Assembly: GCA_002368795.1 (NCBI GenBank) | Contig: DFFG01000075.1 | Span: forward strand, 93,502-98,881 | DNA length: 5,380 nt | Reading direction: 5' to 3' | DNA from: Eubacterium sp. UBA3782 | GTDB taxonomy: Bacteria; Bacillota; Clostridia; Lachnospirales; Lachnospiraceae | Shown: positions 4,221 through 5,380 of the stretch, one piece after another | Layout: the number at the start of each line of letters is the position of its first letter | Position numbering within the stretch: position 1 is the stretch's first letter | Position numbers and translations under genes: made by a program | The notes under the pieces: generated by a model | Database searches by the model: none | Seen by the model: the letters and a program-made list of their open reading frames with translations, nothing else | Told to the model about the DNA's origin: nothing

Positions 4221-5380
4221 ATGAACATTTCGAAATTTACACAGAAATCGATCGATGCGGTCCAGAAGCTGGAGAAGACCGCTTACGATTTCGGCAATCA
4301 GGAGATCGAGCAGGAGCACCTGTTGTATATACTTCTGAACCAGGAGGACAGCCTGATCCTGAAGCTCATTGAAAAGATGGGCATCCAGAAGGAAATGTTC
4401 CGGGACGAGATCGAGAACGCGCTGAACCGGAGGGTAAAGGTCTCCGGCGGCCAGCCCTACATCGGTCAGTACCTGAACAAGACTTTGAACTATGCGGAGG
4501 ACGAGGCAAAGCGGATGGGCGACGAGTACGTCTCCGTGGAGCATCTGTTCCTGGCGATGCTTTCCGATCCGAATCGCACCCTGAAGGAGATCTTCCGCAA
4601 TTACGGGATCAACAAGGAGAAATTTCTCCAGGCTCTGTCCACCGTCCGGGGCAACCAGAAGGTGACGACAGACAATCCGGAGGACACCTATGACAGCCTG
4701 GCAAAATACGGCCAGGATCTGGTGGAAAAGGCGAGGGACCAGAAGCTCGACCCGGTCATCGGCCGTGACGACGAGATCCGAAACGTGGTCCGTATCCTCT
4801 CCCGTAAGACAAAGAACAACCCGGTGCTTATCGGTGAGCCCGGCGTCGGCAAGACTGCCGTCGTGGAGGGCCTGGCCCAGCGTATCGTCAAGGGCGATGT
4901 GCCCGATACCCTGAAGGACAAGACCATCTTCTCACTGGATATGGGCGCCCTGGTGGCAGGAGCCAAGTACAGGGGCGAGTTTGAGGAACGTCTGAAGGCC
5001 GTGCTGGAGGAGGTCAGAAAGAGCGAGGGCAGGATTATCCTGTTTATCGATGAGCTTCATCTGATCGTCGGCGCCGGCAAGACCGAAGGCGCGATGGACG
5101 CCGGCAATATGCTAAAACCCATGCTGGCCCGCGGCGAGCTGCACTGTATCGGTGCTACGACCCTGGATGAATACCGGAAATACATCGAAAAGGATGCCGC
5201 ACTGGAGCGTCGTTTCCAGAAGGTCCTGGTGGACGAGCCCACGGTGGAGGATACCATCTCTATCCTCAGAGGACTGAAGGAGCGCTACGAGGTCTTCCAC
5301 AAGGTCAAGATCACCGACGGCGCCCTGGTGGCGGCAGCAGTACTGTCTAACCGTTATATCACCGACCGTTTCCTGCCCGA
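4221..5380 (+). CDS. clpB: ATP-dependent disaggregase chaperone ClpB (3' partial)
   Basis: The start at 4221 is supported by AAGGAGGT (4207-4214), 6 bases upstream. The 386 complete codons in the window correspond to the N domain and most of the first AAA+ module; the middle coiled coil and second AAA+ module lie beyond the right edge. Residues 1 to about 145 carry the two Clp N repeats (EHLLYILLN and EHLFLAML). Then come Walker A GEPGVGKT (205-212), the pore-loop Tyr250 in GAKYRGEFEE, Walker B with Asp277-Glu278 (LFIDELH), and the arginine-finger pair Arg330-Arg331 (ALERRFQ). All sit within one residue of their places in E. coli ClpB as I recall it. With DnaK, ClpB threads aggregated proteins through its hexameric ring in the cytoplasm. 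The long Walker-B-proximal match (VGAGKTEGAMDAGNMLKP) separates it from ClpC, ClpE and ClpA. Expression should be induced by heat through loss of HrcA repression at the CIRCE site. Confidence 0.96.
   Translation, partial: MNISKFTQKSIDAVQKLEKTAYDFGNQEIEQEHLLYILLNQEDSLILKLIEKMGIQKEMFRDEIENALNRRVKVSGGQPYIGQYLNKTLNYAEDEAKRMGDEYVSVEHLFLAMLSDPNRTLKEIFRNYGINKEKFLQALSTVRGNQKVTTDNPEDTYDSLAKYGQDLVEKARDQKLDPVIGRDDEIRNVVRILSRKTKNNPVLIGEPGVGKTAVVEGLAQRIVKGDVPDTLKDKTIFSLDMGALVAGAKYRGEFEERLKAVLEEVRKSEGRIILFIDELHLIVGAGKTEGAMDAGNMLKPMLARGELHCIGATTLDEYRKYIEKDAALERRFQKVLVDEPTVEDTISILRGLKERYEVFHKVKITDGALVAAAVLSNRYITDRFLP

Noticed and set aside
1..5380. CRISPR arrays, tRNA/rRNA genes, insertion sequences, phage or defence genes.
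   Set aside because: No regularly spaced repeats, tRNA-like cloverleaf, transposase motif or terminal inverted repeats were seen on either strand.

Overview
The window looks like chromosomal DNA of an anaerobic clostridial Firmicute, most like a GC-rich gut Lachnospiraceae-type bacterium. Three things suggest this: strong AGGAGG-type ribosome binding sites, a HrcA/CIRCE heat-shock operator in front of clpB, and a cysteine-rich flavin/iron-sulfur oxidoreductase typical of anaerobes. The placement is inferred from these signs, not from a marker gene.

Layout, all major genes on the + strand. (1) 1-1590 is the 3' part of a GltD-like FAD/NAD(P)/[4Fe-4S] oxidoreductase that starts left of the window. 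(2) 1686-2462 is a xylose-isomerase-like TIM-barrel protein (sugar phosphate isomerase/epimerase family), preceded by a perfect 13-bp hairpin. (3) 2463-2823 is an intergenic region with a weak terminator, an extended -10 promoter and a roughly 210-nt leader containing three consecutive hairpins. (4) 2824-3375 is a four-helix GtrA-like membrane protein with an intrinsic terminator at 3441-3487. (5) 3488-4220 lacks an intact gene but is rich in signals: a second terminator-like structured RNA with competing helices, a frameshifted AraC-family C-terminal remnant on the - strand, and a degenerate tandem repeat that reads as a 24-residue protein repeat on the + strand. These are followed by a CIRCE element overlapping a near-consensus promoter, and an intrinsic terminator inside the transcribed leader. 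(6) 4221-5380 is the first ~386 codons of clpB, running off the right edge.

The genes do not form one pathway. The oxidoreductase and the isomerase-like gene may be cotranscribed (95-bp gap). The GtrA-like gene has its own promoter and terminator. clpB is a separate heat-shock unit, repressed by HrcA through CIRCE and perhaps also attenuated by the leader terminator. The 3.5-4.2 kb segment looks like a decay zone where pieces of at least one and possibly two genes remain next to the clpB control region. No complete new multi-gene system is visible. The most novel candidates are the leader terminator of clpB, the two-state RNA at 3492-3597, the 24-residue repeat remnant, and the structured leader of the GtrA-like gene.
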